DNA of 64,000 nucleotides from Globisporangium splendens (GCA_006386115.1 VFIW01000017.1:330002-394001); one strand, 5' to 3'. Numbered from the stretch's first letter, positions 1-12,141 are shown. Program-made: numbers and translations. Notes: generated from the sequence alone by a model not told the origin.

Positions 1-3000
1 CACCAAAGACTTTAAGCGCGATCTGGATGTTCTGAGCGTGAAAATGAAAAATGCTGATGCGATTCGCGACAAGATCGATGCTGCTGGAGAGAAATTGGCC
101 AGCGTCCTGGAAGAAGCGGAGCAGGCAGGGGAAAACTTGGAGAGGGCTGAAGAGACTCTCGCGGAGATGGAACAGCTGATGGCAGACATCCGAGAACAGG
201 AGATGTGTCTTGATCGAGCGCTAGTGGAAGTGCAGCAGAAAGAAAAGGGTGTGGAGAGAGCGTACAAGAGCATCAAGCAGATGATGAGTGATGCTGATGA
301 AGAACTGGAGTCTCTGTTGAATAACTACGATGAGATCATCAGTGAGCACCAGAAGGCGTTCCATGGGTTACAGAGCCAAGAACTTCAGCTTATGGAGCAG
401 AAGAACGTCGCGCAAAATGCTTACGTGGAACTTTTCAAATCGAAAGGAGTTGTGGAAGAAAAAATCAAGGCGAAGCAGAGAGTGATGTCAGAGTTGCTGG
501 ACATGGCAGGAGTGTTTGGCACCAAGTACAGTTTTCACGCTCAACCTCTCTCGTCGCAAGACGATGAGATTCAGTCGTTTTTAGCAAAGTTCAAATCTGT
601 CGTCCAGCAAAAGCAAACGGCGTTGAATGACTTTGAAAGCGCAACCCAAAAAGCCGAAGATGCTTTAAATGAAGAAATATCGGTGCTGACAGGCAAGCAG
701 CATCATGCAAAAGAGGGCCTCAAGAGCAAGCAAAGAGAACAGGGGGTCATCAACCAGGAGAAGCGGAATAATGCGGCGAAGCTAAAAGAACTGAGTCGAC
801 TGTCTGTACCATCACAACGTGATGTTGCGGAACTTGAACGTGTGATCGAGGAAGCTGAGAAATCTGTCCAGACACACAAAGATCAACATGATTCGCTGGC
901 GCTAGAGTCTGAAATCCAAGCGTTCAACCGAAAAGTACTCGACACCAATCACGAAATTGAGCAACTCAACGAGAAGGTGAAATTGCTGCGTATTCATGAA
1001 CGTGATCATATCTCGTTGAATTCGAAACGAGCCGACTATCAGAATAAGCGAGATGATTTGAACGCTAAACTTGCTGAGAAGGCGAGCGAACTTCAAGAGG
1101 TGCTAGCAGGCTGCGGCTTTCCAATTGACGGTAACTCCTTGGTAGAAACGATCAAGCATGTGGACAATCTGGCCATTGACCGCAAACGCGACTATGACTT
1201 GAAGAAGAAAGAGTTATCTCTTGCAGAAGGCAAACTTCAGGAAAACTTGATGTCTTCCAAGCTCGTCGAAAAGAGTCTGGCTTCTCTTCGCTTGGAAAAG
1301 AATGAGCTTGAGCGGAACCAACTGGGAACGATGAGAAGAATTATGGAGGAGATTTCGCCCGGTGACGACCTCAAAAATGCGGAGCACGGACTTGAGATAT
1401 TGGAAAAGGCGTATTTCGATGCCAAAGATAAGACAATGCGGTGCAAGAACACGATTACCTTCTTGAACATTTTCAAGAAGAAAGGGGAAAATGACAAATG
1501 TTGTCCGCTCTGCCTGCGTGGCATGGACGAAGACGAGCTCAATGCGTTCAAGGCTGCGATAAACGACAAAACAGATGACAATAAGATTCATGACAAGATT
1601 AACAAGGCTGAAACTCAGGAGAAGACAGCCCACGACAAGTGGAAAGATATGGAAAAATGCATGCCAAGTTGGAGAAAGTGGATACGGCTTGAGACCCAGA
1701 TTCCAGAGAAAAATAGCGAATTGGACGGAATCTATGCTACTCAACGAAGTCTTCAAACCGACGTGAAAGATAAAAAGTACCAGTGTGAGACCGCTCAGCG
1801 CCAGTTTGAAGATGCTCAAAAGGCTCAGCGCGAGTTCGCAGTGCTTGGTGATGCGGCCGAGGAATTAGTGCGATTGAAACACCGAATTGATGGAGAAGAA
1901 AAGCGCTTGAGGTCAGCGTCGGCAGATATGACGGGTTCTGCTGCATCGCCCTTGACGGACGTTCAAGCTGCTTTAGATGACAAGCAAGCGGAGCTCCAAG
2001 AGTTGAACCGACAGCTCCAACGCAAACAAACCGAGTTGCAGCGGAGCCAGGGTATGCTGCAGCAATTGCAAAACGATTTGCATAGCAAGAAGGAAGATAA
2101 AGTGATGATGGTCCAGCAGCGAAAGGACTACGACGCTGCCATCGAGGAACAACAGAAATTGCGTGATCGAGAGCAAACTTTACGTGAAGCGATACTAGAG
2201 GAGACAGAGGCTGAGGTAGTATTGGAACGCGATCTCCGAGCGAAACTTGAAGAACGCGAGTCTCGTCGTACTGACACAGCCGCGGAGCAGAAGAAGTTGC
2301 GTTCAAAGTTGCAGCAGCACCAGGGAGATCTTCGCACTTTTAGCGACAAATTCAAGCACGTTCAAGCTAGCTCGGCTCAAGAGTTTGAGCAGGAGCTACA
2401 GCGGTTGGACCAGCAAATCGCTCAAACAAAGCAAAAACAGGTTGCCGCAACGCAGGCTCTAGCCGACTTGACCCCACAAATCGCAACTGCGCGGCAGAAT
2501 CTCGACCAGCAAGGAACATTCAAGCACCACATTTGCGACAATTTGGAGTATCGAAAGCTGAAACGAGACTTGAATCTTGTGAGAGGTGAGATGGACCTTG
2601 TGAGGCAAAAGTTGAATAACTTGCCAGCAGTCGATGATGTGAGTAAGCGAATCCGCGGTGCGAAGACCGCTGTGAGTGGAGCACGAGATATTTGCGGGAC
2701 CCTGAAAGGGAGAAAGCAGCAATTGGATGAGCAAATTCGTGATTACAAAATCCAGCTTCGTCAAAGCGAATTCAAGAATATTGAAGACAAGTATCGAAAG
2801 AAGTTGATCGAGTTTGAGACGACCACGATGGCTGTTGCCGATCTCGACAAGTACTACCGAGCCCTGGACCAGTCGCTTATTGAATACCACTCGAAGAAGA
2901 TTGAAGAAATCAATACTATTATTCGGTCGTTGTGGCAAATCACGTACAAAGGCCAGGATATCGATTCGATTGAAATTGTCAGTGGTCCGGAGAATGGGTC

Positions 3001-3599
3001 TGCGGCAGCAATGAAGGCGACGCGTTCGTACGATTATCGCGTTGTGATGAAAAAGGCTGGAACAAAGATCGATATGCGTGGTCGCTGTAGTGCAGGGCAA
3101 AAGGTCCTCGCTGCACTCGTCATCCGATTAGCGCTTGCGGAAACGTTTTGCCTGAACTGCGGTATCTTGGCGCTCGATGAGCCAACGACGAATCTGGATA
3201 CCGAGAACAAATATGGGCTGGCTCAAGCCATCACAGAGTAAGCTATCGTTTTCCTGTCAACGAGGATGCGGTGGGCAAACAACAACTAACCTCCTATTGT
3301 TTTCTTGTGGTACAGTTTATTGGCCGCGCGGTCGGCGCAGCAAAATTTCCAGCTGGTGTGCATCACGCACGACGAAGAATTTGTGCAAATGCTGGGTCGG
3401 ACGCAAGCGATGGATAATTCGACTCCGGAGTACTACTGGCGCATATCGAGAGAGGAATTGTACGTCTGTTGCTGTGTTTCCATGCGAGTGGATTCCGAGG
3501 AGAAAACGGATTGCTAACCAATTGCTATTGTATTTTCATAGGGGCAACAATCGGTTTTACAGTAAGATTGAGCGTCGCGAATGGCGAGATGGTATCTAA
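1..3599 (+). CDS. RAD50: RAD50 double-strand break repair ATPase, 3' part (5' cut by window edge)
   Basis: RAD50 is the SMC-like ATPase of the MRE11-RAD50 complex, acting on DNA ends in the nucleus. The reading frame is open from the first bases, so the Walker A end lies outside the window. Seen: a very long heptad-rich coiled coil, the zinc-hook CPLC at 1502-1513 in mid-coil, an ABC signature (SAGQKVLAALVIRLAL) near 3088-3136 and Walker B (LALDEPTTNLD) near 3170-3200. The frame closes at 3239, but this is an intron. Deduced exons are 1-3237, 3316-3459 and 3542-3599. The joined tail continues with the conserved D-loop/H-loop region (VCITHDEEFVQMLG) and ends NNRFYSKIERREWRDGI, as expected for RAD50. 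Donors are GTAAG and GTACGT. Its 3' end faces the 3' end of the next gene (convergent). Identification is firm; the last small exon rests on splice logic. Confidence 0.95.
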
Positions 3600-3898
3600 G
3601 TGGAGTCAGGATGCGACTGATATTGTGCGAATCGAAAGCCCACGAGATTAGCGTGAGTAAAACATTGCAGCCGAAGAATGCTTGATCTTTTGATGTGTCG
3701 ATGGAAGCATCCTGTATAACCAGGGGTAGGAACCAGTTTGGGCTGCTCTTGGTGTAGATCTCGGTTTGGAATCTGCATACTCTATTATCTGTGGGGTTTG
3801 CTCTACGCGTTCTTTCGAACGCTATTCACTTGTTTTTTTTTTCGCAACCTAGATCACAGCATGGCACCTACAGCATCATGGTAGATAGTTGTTCTATT

Positions 3899-6379
3899 CT
3901 ATTGTCTGTCCAAATCCTCTTTCACTTTCATCTGCACATCAAGATTGCTGCTTTGCTTCAAGAGTTCCCGCACCGCCATCGTCGCGTACGAAGAGGGACC
4001 TGTCCGATTACAAAACAAAAGCAACATTAGATCAGCTGAACTGCAGGAGGTGCATCACAATTCAAGCCAAACGCAGGACGAAAATGGTGACGTACTCAGT
4101 TGGAATTCGAGGCACAGTGCGCGGAATTTGCCATCAGGAATCGACGTTTGAAGCGCTTTCCCTTCCAGACGATTCACTTCCGTTTCCAGCAACGGCACCG
4201 TTGCGTCATCATAGCGTTTGATTTCGTGGGTCACATGGATCGGTTTCTTGAGAAGGTGGCGAAACGAGCCGGGCAAGTGGTACTCGGAGTTGGTCGCGCG
4301 AAGCAACGAGTCAAAATCCACTCCGTCCTCGCTCAGGATCTCTTCATATCGACGCTTCAAGCCGTTCTCGGGGTACAAAATGTCGTACCCAGGAAGTGGA
4401 AGCACGACATCGTAGATCGAATACTGGTTGATGTTCTCCGCCGTGATGCAGATCGGCTTGCTGGCGCTGGACGACGATTCGTGACGCGCTTTCTTGGATA
4501 CGGGACCTTCATTGGCATCGTCCTTGCGAATTGCACTGTTCTCATCCTCCTCGGCAACTTCTTCTGCAAGCGCCGCATCGTGGGGAACGACGAGGTCTCC
4601 TACAACTGGCTTGTCCTTGGCAAACGTCTCGATGCGCTCGCTCGCGATCCGGTTCCAGACATAGCTTTGGTACGAGTGCGTGTACATCTGCATAGAGAAA
4701 AACACAAGCAATCGAAAGGCAGATGCAGTTAGCAAAGACCAAGCAGTACACTCTCACATGACGCAGCTCCTTTATACCATGCGCAAATGACGTGGGATGC
4801 ACTGAATCGCTTGCGCGTATGCGTCAAGACCGTACGTCTGGAGCCCTTGCAGCAGCGCACGCTCGGCAATCAGATATGGAGGGAGTGCTCGCAAGGCGAC
4901 TTCGATGTTTTGGTCGTCCTGGAATTGCTGACGAGCCTGCGCGATCAGACTTGCATCGCCCTCTTGGGGCTTCAGCACCAAGTCCACGACCAATTTGTAA
5001 TCCCGCTTCAGGATCGCGCGTCCAATTTCGTGCGTCGGGATCGACTTGGTGCCGAAGCGCTGCAGTCCAAAGTAATTGATGAATCCGAGGCTCACCCAGC
5101 TTGCCACTGCGTCATGGATGTGCGCATCCGAGACAACATCGTCGCCAGGAAGACTCCGAATGGCAAGCGAGAACTGATTGCCCTGCAAATCGCCAAGGTT
5201 CAGCTTGTTCGGGACGTACTTGGCATTGCCCACGAGGAAATTGAACGTTTCGAGGTCCCGTCCTGTGCGGTTGAGCATCTCCAGCCGCTCGACCGAGCCG
5301 CGGTAGATTGTGCACAACTGCGTCGTGATGCCACGCTTGTCCTTGGTGCCGGCGTAGCTGAATGCCGATACGTTCACATTCATGGCCTTGGCAAGTTGAC
5401 TCATCACGCTGTTCGTCTCCATGTTGCGCTTGTAGAGCACAAACTGGAGGTAATCTGGCCGGTCGCTCGGCCACTTGTTCCTGCTACCACGCTGGTCCAT
5501 GTCTTTGCGCTTCTTGCCACCGACGGTCATGCGACGCACGCGGATCACTGACACGCTTTCTTTGTTGGGCACGGTGTCAGACACGAGCAGCGTCTCGCCA
5601 AACTCGCGCACGGCCGCGTGCACCGCGATGCGACTCTCTTTGGACGCGATCGTAGGGAAATAGAACGCGTCTTCCTCCTCCTTCGCCTGCTCCTGCTTCT
5701 CAGGAACTTGCGCTTCCTTGGCTCTTTCGTCCAAAATGCGCAGCGTGAACTGCTCCAAACTCTCCGCCGTTGCATCGTCACAGATTTTCGCAATCGATGC
5801 CTTGAGCTGCACGATGTTTGCGCGATCGAGCTTCTCGGCTTGCAGCCGCTTGTTCTGGTTGAACCGGCTCAGCAAGCGGCCTGCGATCGTGCCCACGAGA
5901 GAATGAATCGCCGGCGGGATCGCCATCTTCTGCGGTTCTTCTGGCGCGCGAGCTCCATCGTTTCCCTCTGCTGCTGCGCCACGCGCCACTGCGTCATTGA
6001 GGTAATTGAACACGCGCTGTTTGAAGATCTCACTCACTTTCTGCTCTTTGCCCTTCGCCTTCGCTGACGTGAATCGTTTCACGTCGGTGAGCTGCACCAC
6101 TTCGCCGTTCGTTGCAACTTCGCGCACGATGAAATCCGAGTACCGCTCCTTGATTGTGCCATGGAAGCCGCCGATTTCGGGCGTGAGGAACCGCTGGATG
6201 CCGACCACGCTCTCGTCCACGCTCTTGGCGAACCCATCGGTGTACCCGGGCGCGCGGAAGTTGACGAACGACGATGACGCGCCGTCGCCATTACTGTCTC
6301 GACCACCACCGCGGCCTCTGCCACGGCCACCGCGTCTACCACCACCGCCTCGCTTGGATGCAAAATGGGATCGACCCAT
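3899..6379 (-). CDS. PUS7: PUS7/TruD-family tRNA/mRNA pseudouridine synthase (copy A)
   Basis: Pseudouridine synthases of the TruD/PUS7 family isomerise uridine in tRNA and mRNA. Deduced exons (minus strand): 6379-4778, 4687-4096 and 3999-3899, about 764 residues. The N-terminus is a GRG/RGG-rich tract, often found in RNA-binding proteins. The catalytic motif II is canonical (YAGTKDKRGITTQ, with the nucleophilic Asp), followed by NKLNLGDLQGNQF, the INYFGLQRFGT motif and SYQSYVWN. The last exon restores the expected family C-terminus (SPSSYATMAVRELLKQSSN). The start is the first ATG in frame, before MGRSHFASK; the frame extends upstream only through non-ATG codons. It is divergently arranged with a second, more diverged paralogue across about 430 bases. 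Function by family is firm; substrates are unknown. Confidence 0.92.
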
Positions 6380-6808
6380 GAAGACTGCGCTTGGAGCCGC
6401 TCTCGCGTGCCCTAAAGACGGCGCTTCTGTGTGGAACACGGGGATGGAGCAGAGACTCGCGCGGGCCGAAGAGACCCGTAGCGCAATCGTCGTGGTGCTC
6501 GCTCTGTACGCCTAGCGATGCAGCGGCACGAGAGAGTGATGAGAACGGGACGAATATGCGTCGCACGCGTTTTGTCGGTTCAACCACCAACCAAAGGCAA
6601 GTGGTGTCCTTTTCGATAGTGCCCTTATCACCCCTCGTTCAGCAACATTGTCTTTTTCAAAATGTGGAAGAGTTGCCGAATTGGAGTCAAATTTCACTTT
6701 AGTGACATGTATTTTCAAGGCATTGGTCGTGCCTGCTGGAATGGATGGGAGAAAAAGACTCATCAGTTCATTTCTGCAGGACGAAGGCGGCGCGTGCGTG
6801 ACGCAGCG
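6380..6808. promoter_or_regulatory. Shared divergent promoter region of the two PUS7 paralogues
   Basis: This 429-base stretch separates two start codons pointing away from each other, so it must hold both promoters and 5' leaders. It contains an open frame upstream of copy B's chosen ATG (in-frame non-ATG extension from 6662), so copy B could start earlier. No specific binding site can be named from sequence alone. Confidence 0.5.
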
Positions 6809-9562
6809 ATGGAGGCGCGGCGGCAGTACCACAGTGGCGGCGGCGCGCGGTCACGTGGCTACCACAGCAACCACACGAACAACAGACGCGGCCGCGGCGG
6901 CGGACGAGGTGGCGGCCGTGGATGGCACAACGGCAGCAGCAACTACCACGGCTCGCACTGGTTCAAAGGCGAGGGCTACAACGACCACGAGGCCATCAGC
7001 ATCGACGAGGAAGTCGTGGGCATCAGCGGATACCTGTCGACTGCGCAGCCAGGGTTCAGTGGACTCGTGAAACAGCGCTTCTCGGACTTTGTGGTCCACG
7101 AGATCGCCAAGAATGGGCAGCAGGTCAAGCTGACGAGCCTCGCCAAGAAGAAAAAGCACGTGAGTGCGCAATTCCATGAGCTCGTCAACGGCTTTGTGTA
7201 TGGCAAGAGTTACGACAATGGCGCCGCTGCGAATGCAAATGTCAGCAGCACCAACGATGGCGATGACAATGGAGCAAAACACCAAGCCGAGTGCGAGCAG
7301 ATTGTGCGTGATATGGGCGAGAATCTGGGCAAGCGAGGCTACGAGTACGTGAAGCAGGGACACGCGGCGCTCGACAAGCACAATGTGCGCAAGCTCATCG
7401 AACTGGTCACCGCCGAGTTGGGTGCGAAAAAAGGCAGCGAGTTTGAAGCGTTTATTGGAAAAGTCAAGGAGCTGAAGCTCGCGGACGAGGAAGCGCTGCG
7501 ACTACAGCGGGGCAGTAGCAGCGCAAATGGAGCAGCATCAACTTCGTCATTGCCACCGACGACAACACAGGATAGCGAAGCTCTCGTGTTTTACATCGGT
7601 GGACTCAACGAGAAACGGGATCGCGTCTACCTCCACGAGACAATGCGTCGCTACGGCAAATCGCTCATCGTCGCCGACACGATCACGTTGGAAGACCATA
7701 GTCAGGTGATCCGCATTCGCCGCGCGTTCCTGACTGCCGGCAAAAAGGGCGAGCGCGATCCGCGCAACGAGTGGCCCGTGGAACAGCGTACGTCTTGTGG
7801 TTGTTTTGTGTTTGAGCATCCTTCTTCACTCATGTTCCAGAGGGCTGACGTATTTTGTGCGTTTTGTTGTACAGCGGACTACCTGCAGTTTGTGCTGTAC
7901 CGCCGCAACAAGGACATCTCAGCCGTGCTGAACCAGATCGCATCGATGCTCAAGGTGCACACGGCGACGTTCTCGTACGCCGAAGCCAAGGATAAACGCG
8001 GCATCACGACGCAATTGTGCACAGCGTACCGTATCCAGAAAGAACGACTGGAGGGCGTGCAGCGGATCCAAAACACGAGCAAGTCCTTGGACGAGTTTCA
8101 GTTCCTCATTGGCGGCAACCTCAAGTATGTCCCGACTCCGTTGCGAGTGGGAGACTGCCAGGGCAACGCGTTTTCGATCGTGATCCGCGCGCTCGCAGCA
8201 AACGAGCTCGAGATGCCGCAGACCGTTAATGATATCATCATGCAGTGGCGCGAGCGCGGGTTCATTAACTTTTTCGGGCTGCAGCGCTTTGGCGGCAATG
8301 CTGCGGCGGCAACACCGTTCCACTTGATCGGTCGTGCGATCTTGCGCAAAGATTTTAAGCTCGCAGTTCGTTTGCTACTGCGGCCGCAAGAAGGTGAAGC
8401 CAGCAAGATTCGAGAAGCGCGCGAGCATTTCCGACAGCACAAGGATGTGGCTGCTGCGTTGCGCATGCTGCCGCCGTTCCTCATACCCGAGCGTGCTGTG
8501 CTCGAAGGATTGCTGCAGCACGGTATTGATGCCGACGAGTTGGCATTCCGCAACATCCCGCTGGCGCTTCGTGCGGCGTACGTGGACGCGTACCAAAGCT
8601 ATGTGTGGAATACCATGGCGAGCGAGCGCATTGCGAAGTTGCCGTCAGACCGCGCCGTCGTCGGCGACTTAGTATTCGCCTCGTCAACATCGGAGCCAGC
8701 AAAGAAGAAGCAGAAGCGAGATAGCAGTCGGGATACGCAAACCACAGAGGTGGCGGAGCAGCAGAAGCAGCAGATTCTTGTGTTGACGGAGGAAAATGTC
8801 GATCAATACGGCATTGACGATGTCGTGCTGCCTCTGCCCGGACACTCTATTGTGTACCCAGAGAACGAAGTCGGCAGCGCGTACGAGAAGCTGATGAAGG
8901 CTGATGGTGTCGACATGGCATCGTGGTGTGGCGCCGGCGGCGCGCACCATCAGTACCACCAGCTCGATGGCATGTATCGCAATGTGATCAAGAAACCCAC
9001 TAATGTCTCGGCGGTCGTGAAAGAATACACGAATGCGAACAAGCCGATGCTGTTGACCGACGTCGATGAACTACTTGGTCATGGTGCGGATCCAAAGACA
9101 CCGTCAACAACTGCGGATACTTCTACTGCGGCATCCGAAAGAGCAGCGGTCACACCGGCAACGACGTCAGCATCAGGAAACGAGGAGAAAGGAGCTGTGA
9201 AGGAAATTCAGCGAGCGCTTGTGCTCCATTTTGGACTTGACTACGGATCGGACGCGACGATCGCCGTGCGCGAGTTGATGAAGCAAAGCAGTAGCATGCA
9301 TGTGCAGTGGCAACTGAGCGACAAAGTGCAGAGTCGAGAAGCGTTGGCTACCAAGAAGGGCAAGGAAAAGGGAGCGGGAGTTCCAACTACAACTGCTGCG
9401 AGTACAACAACACATCCAATTGCTGGGGGCAAGAAGCAGGCTAGAGCGACTGCGATTGGAGTTGGTGGTGCAAAGAAGCGAGGAAATGACAAAACGATCA
9501 TCGCGCCAAAGAAGACGCATGTTTCGATTGGCCGACCAGGGTTCAGTCTTGGGAAACAGTAA
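6809..9562 (+). CDS. PUS7/TruD-family pseudouridine synthase (diverged copy B)
   Basis: Second TruD/PUS7 paralogue, about 888 residues after removing one intron. The intron (7788-7874, GTACGT...TTGTACAG, 87 bases) is a multiple of three without stops, so the gene looks like one unbroken frame. Removing it restores WPVEQPDYLQFVLYRRNK, matching WPSDRPDYLQ in copy A. Like copy A it has a GGG/RGG-rich N-terminus, NFFGLQRFGG and YQSYVWN. Catalytic motif II is altered: YAEAKDKRGITTQ instead of YAGTKDKR, keeping the Asp but replacing Gly-Thr by Glu-Ala. The C-terminus carries a low-complexity, Thr/Ala/Lys-rich extension. The start is placed at MEARRQYHSGGG, where copy-A-like sequence begins. Its stop lies only 4 bases from the end of the opposing gene. 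It may have shifted specificity. Confidence 0.88.
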   Translation: MEARRQYHSGGGARSRGYHSNHTNNRRGRGGGRGGGRGWHNGSSNYHGSHWFKGEGYNDHEAISIDEEVVGISGYLSTAQPGFSGLVKQRFSDFVVHEIAKNGQQVKLTSLAKKKKHVSAQFHELVNGFVYGKSYDNGAAANANVSSTNDGDDNGAKHQAECEQIVRDMGENLGKRGYEYVKQGHAALDKHNVRKLIELVTAELGAKKGSEFEAFIGKVKELKLADEEALRLQRGSSSANGAASTSSLPPTTTQDSEALVFYIGGLNEKRDRVYLHETMRRYGKSLIVADTITLEDHSQVIRIRRAFLTAGKKGERDPRNEWPVEQRTSCGCFVFEHPSSLMFQRADVFCAFCCTADYLQFVLYRRNKDISAVLNQIASMLKVHTATFSYAEAKDKRGITTQLCTAYRIQKERLEGVQRIQNTSKSLDEFQFLIGGNLKYVPTPLRVGDCQGNAFSIVIRALAANELEMPQTVNDIIMQWRERGFINFFGLQRFGGNAAAATPFHLIGRAILRKDFKLAVRLLLRPQEGEASKIREAREHFRQHKDVAAALRMLPPFLIPERAVLEGLLQHGIDADELAFRNIPLALRAAYVDAYQSYVWNTMASERIAKLPSDRAVVGDLVFASSTSEPAKKKQKRDSSRDTQTTEVAEQQKQQILVLTEENVDQYGIDDVVLPLPGHSIVYPENEVGSAYEKLMKADGVDMASWCGAGGAHHQYHQLDGMYRNVIKKPTNVSAVVKEYTNANKPMLLTDVDELLGHGADPKTPSTTADTSTAASERAAVTPATTSASGNEEKGAVKEIQRALVLHFGLDYGSDATIAVRELMKQSSSMHVQWQLSDKVQSREALATKKGKEKGAGVPTTTAASTTTHPIAGGKKQARATAIGVGGAKKRGNDKTIIAPKKTHVSIGRPGFSLGKQ

Positions 9563-9566
9563 ATTC

Positions 9567-11913
9567 TCATATGGTAGCGAGACCAGACGCGCTACTTTGA
9601 AACTGCGACGATTGTGCGTGGGTGCTGAAGACCATTCGTCGCATGGAGAACGAGAGCAACATGTCGGCAGCGAGGAAGATGCCCATCGTCACCAGCAATG
9701 TCCCTGTCCAGACCGAGTCCTAGGATATATACACAGGATAGGTTAGGAGAACTTCACTTTTCATCTCAATAGACAAAAACGAGGAGCAATGGCTGCGAAA
9801 TACACACGCATCGTACAATTGCGCATTGCTTGGACGATTCATCCAGCGACTGGAAATAGTAGAGCGAGCAGTCTGGATCTGGCATATTGACACAGGCACT
9901 CATATGCATCAGTACACAGAACTCAAGAACCATGGATGTGGTGCTTCTCGCGTACTCCGCAGAGACGTACCTTGGCACGCATTAATTCGATGGACGTAAA
10001 TTTGGTCTCCGATGCACTGCGCTCGTGGTAAACACGTCGCGATGGCCGCATTGTCTGAGCTCCCAGGCGAAAATGATGCATTTCGTGGCTGCAACACCTT
10101 CTTTCGCACCACACCAGTTCGCTTCGTGCGGCCATCAACGACGATTTCGTCAAACGTATTGAGCACCATGGCACCAAACACAATCGGCGCTTGGATCATG
10201 TTGAACAGTGGCAACGCTATGAACCCGTGCAGTCGATACCGCTGCACAGAGCCAGCTTCAGGTTCTAGGGGCGAGAAAATGGCGGCACCGTTTTGTACAA
10301 TGGACTCTGAGCGCTGGATGCACACCCGCGTCTTGGTGTTGACATTGTTGTTGTTGTCGGACGAAGATGATGGTGCAGGCACTTGCAGTTCTGGAAGTAC
10401 GAGCTGTTGCAATGGGATCGTCACGCGCGGACCTTGCAGCGATAAAGCAAAAGTGAGATCTGGCAGGCGCTTGGAACTCGGGAACTCAGCCAGTTTGAGC
10501 TCATCGCTGTACTGCAAACCGAGCCAACTCGCCAACTGCGAAATGTACCAAGAAGGAGCGTCAGCGCACGCACATTTGAAAATTAGAGAGAAAATGTTCG
10601 TTACCGCATCGAAGAACTGGTGCGGGAGCACGAGACACGGCGTGTTGAAATCCACGATCACGTCCCAATTACTCGAGTATTCTCCAAGTATCTCGACCTT
10701 GTGGCTGAAAGGTGACGTCGATGCGCTGCTGTCAGTCACGTGGTCATTATTATCGTCTGCTTTCTCCTCGCTGCTCAGTGGCGACGTATGGCATTGGAAA
10801 GTCACGTCATGAACTGCTCAATACCAGAAAACAAACGCGCCAGCGATTTTTAAGTGCTGCACATTCTTATAAGCAATGCACAAACACGACGTACTGGGGA
10901 AGGAAATGCCCTGGTTGTCCCCCATGTCGTCACGCTCATTGATGGACGCGAGCGGCTCACTCCACACGACTGACGCCACATCGTTGGCATCTTGTAATGC
11001 GATCGTTGCCTCCTGCGAATCCTCTTCCTCGTTGACGTCGGTTGGCAGCGACAGCAATGCCATTTTCGACGTCGTATTCTGCACACCGCGATACGCATAT
11101 CGTTGAGGACCGTTCTTGGGAAGCATGGTCCAAAAGCGAGAGTACATAGGACGAAAGGCAAACCCGATGCCGATGAACCCCCTCGCGCGAGAGCTCCTGC
11201 ACACACAAGATGGCAATGAGGTGAGTCTGGGTTTGCACATGAGTTGCTTGCCAATTGGCCACTCCAACGCACTGGAGGAAGCACTCGATCGACACGGGGC
11301 TGAGCCACTGCCTTGCTAAGGAAAAGTACCCGAGCGGCATGTCGCCAGTGAAGTTCACGGCTGGCACCTGGAGATCTTGAAGCACAAACTCTTGCGCGAT
11401 CCCCTGCAGCTGGTAACGGAGCAGGTGGCGCGCATAATCTACACACAACGGCGTATACAAACCCTGGTTAGTGCAAGAAGAGTGGCCTCCAAAATCACTC
11501 GTAAGAGCGTAGTTATTTTCTTACCAAAGTCGATTTTCGCGGATGATGACGGCTGCTTGGGCAAATCGGAGCAGATGAGAATGCCATCCACGTCTGCGCA
11601 AACGTATCGCATTCACAGAGTCACATTGCAGCAGTGAACATGGCGCCATTGCTCGACTACGGCTTAATGAGCGTTTACAGCAATGCAAGCGCACTAAGAC
11701 ATGGAAGTGGTGTGCATTTTGCAACCCTGTACCTGTGGTGAGCACGAGGTTCATCGGTTCCCCGTCGACAAGAACCGTGACGACGGGACTGCTGTAGCGC
11801 ATCTTCACAGCGGACTTGAGGTTCTCGGCAGCACCACTGTGGCACACACACAGCAGCAGCAATGGCAGCGCTAGCAGGAAATGAATAGCAGCAGTATGGC
11901 GGAGTGCGCGCAT
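9567..11913 (-). CDS. Secreted, membrane-anchored aspartic-protease-like protein (probably inactive)
   Basis: Multi-exon minus-strand gene. Exon 1 (11913-11733) encodes a clear signal peptide (Leu-rich core FLLALPLLLLCVC) and then VVTVLVDGEPMNLVLTT. Later exons give YTPLCVDYARHLLRYQLQG, ARGFIGIGFAFRPMYSRFW, then WDVIVDFNTPCLVLP, RLPDLTFALSLQGP and APIVFGAMVLNTFDEIVVD. The last exon encodes a membrane helix near TLLVTMGIFLAADMLL and stops at 9567-9569. Order and motifs match the bilobal pepsin/BACE fold, with a type I membrane layout. The two catalytic DTG motifs are not present: the first reads LTT, the second DFNT. Deduced internal exons include 11593-11525, a large exon from about 11220, and one from about 10814. 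Two splice junctions (after exon 1, and after INACQ near 9975) are out of phase by one base in my model, so the gene may be mis-read or damaged. Gene present: confident; fold assignment: moderate. Confidence 0.6.
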
Positions 11914-12141
11914 CTTCGTCCTGCTGTGATGCTGCAGAAATGACGCTTCAAGCTGCGATCAATAAGTTCGCACAAGAGCATGTTGAACCTGCTGCGAACG
12001 GTTTTAATACAAAGTACGCTTGCTGAATCGATTTTAAGGGAGGTTGAGCAGGTTCGCAGTACGCGAAACGGTGCGAACGCAACAACAGAGAAGAGCTCCA
12101 TATTCGTGCGGAAGGACGCCGGAGCTGCGTGAAATTGCAAC

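Noticed and set aside
5618..6067. Plus-strand frames inside PUS7 copy A
   Set aside because: They are shadows of the minus-strand gene.
7788..7874. Extra Cys/Phe-rich insertion inside PUS7 copy B
   Set aside because: It is bounded by GTACGT and TTGTACAG, is 87 bases long (divisible by three, no stop), and removing it restores the family sequence, so it is an intron.
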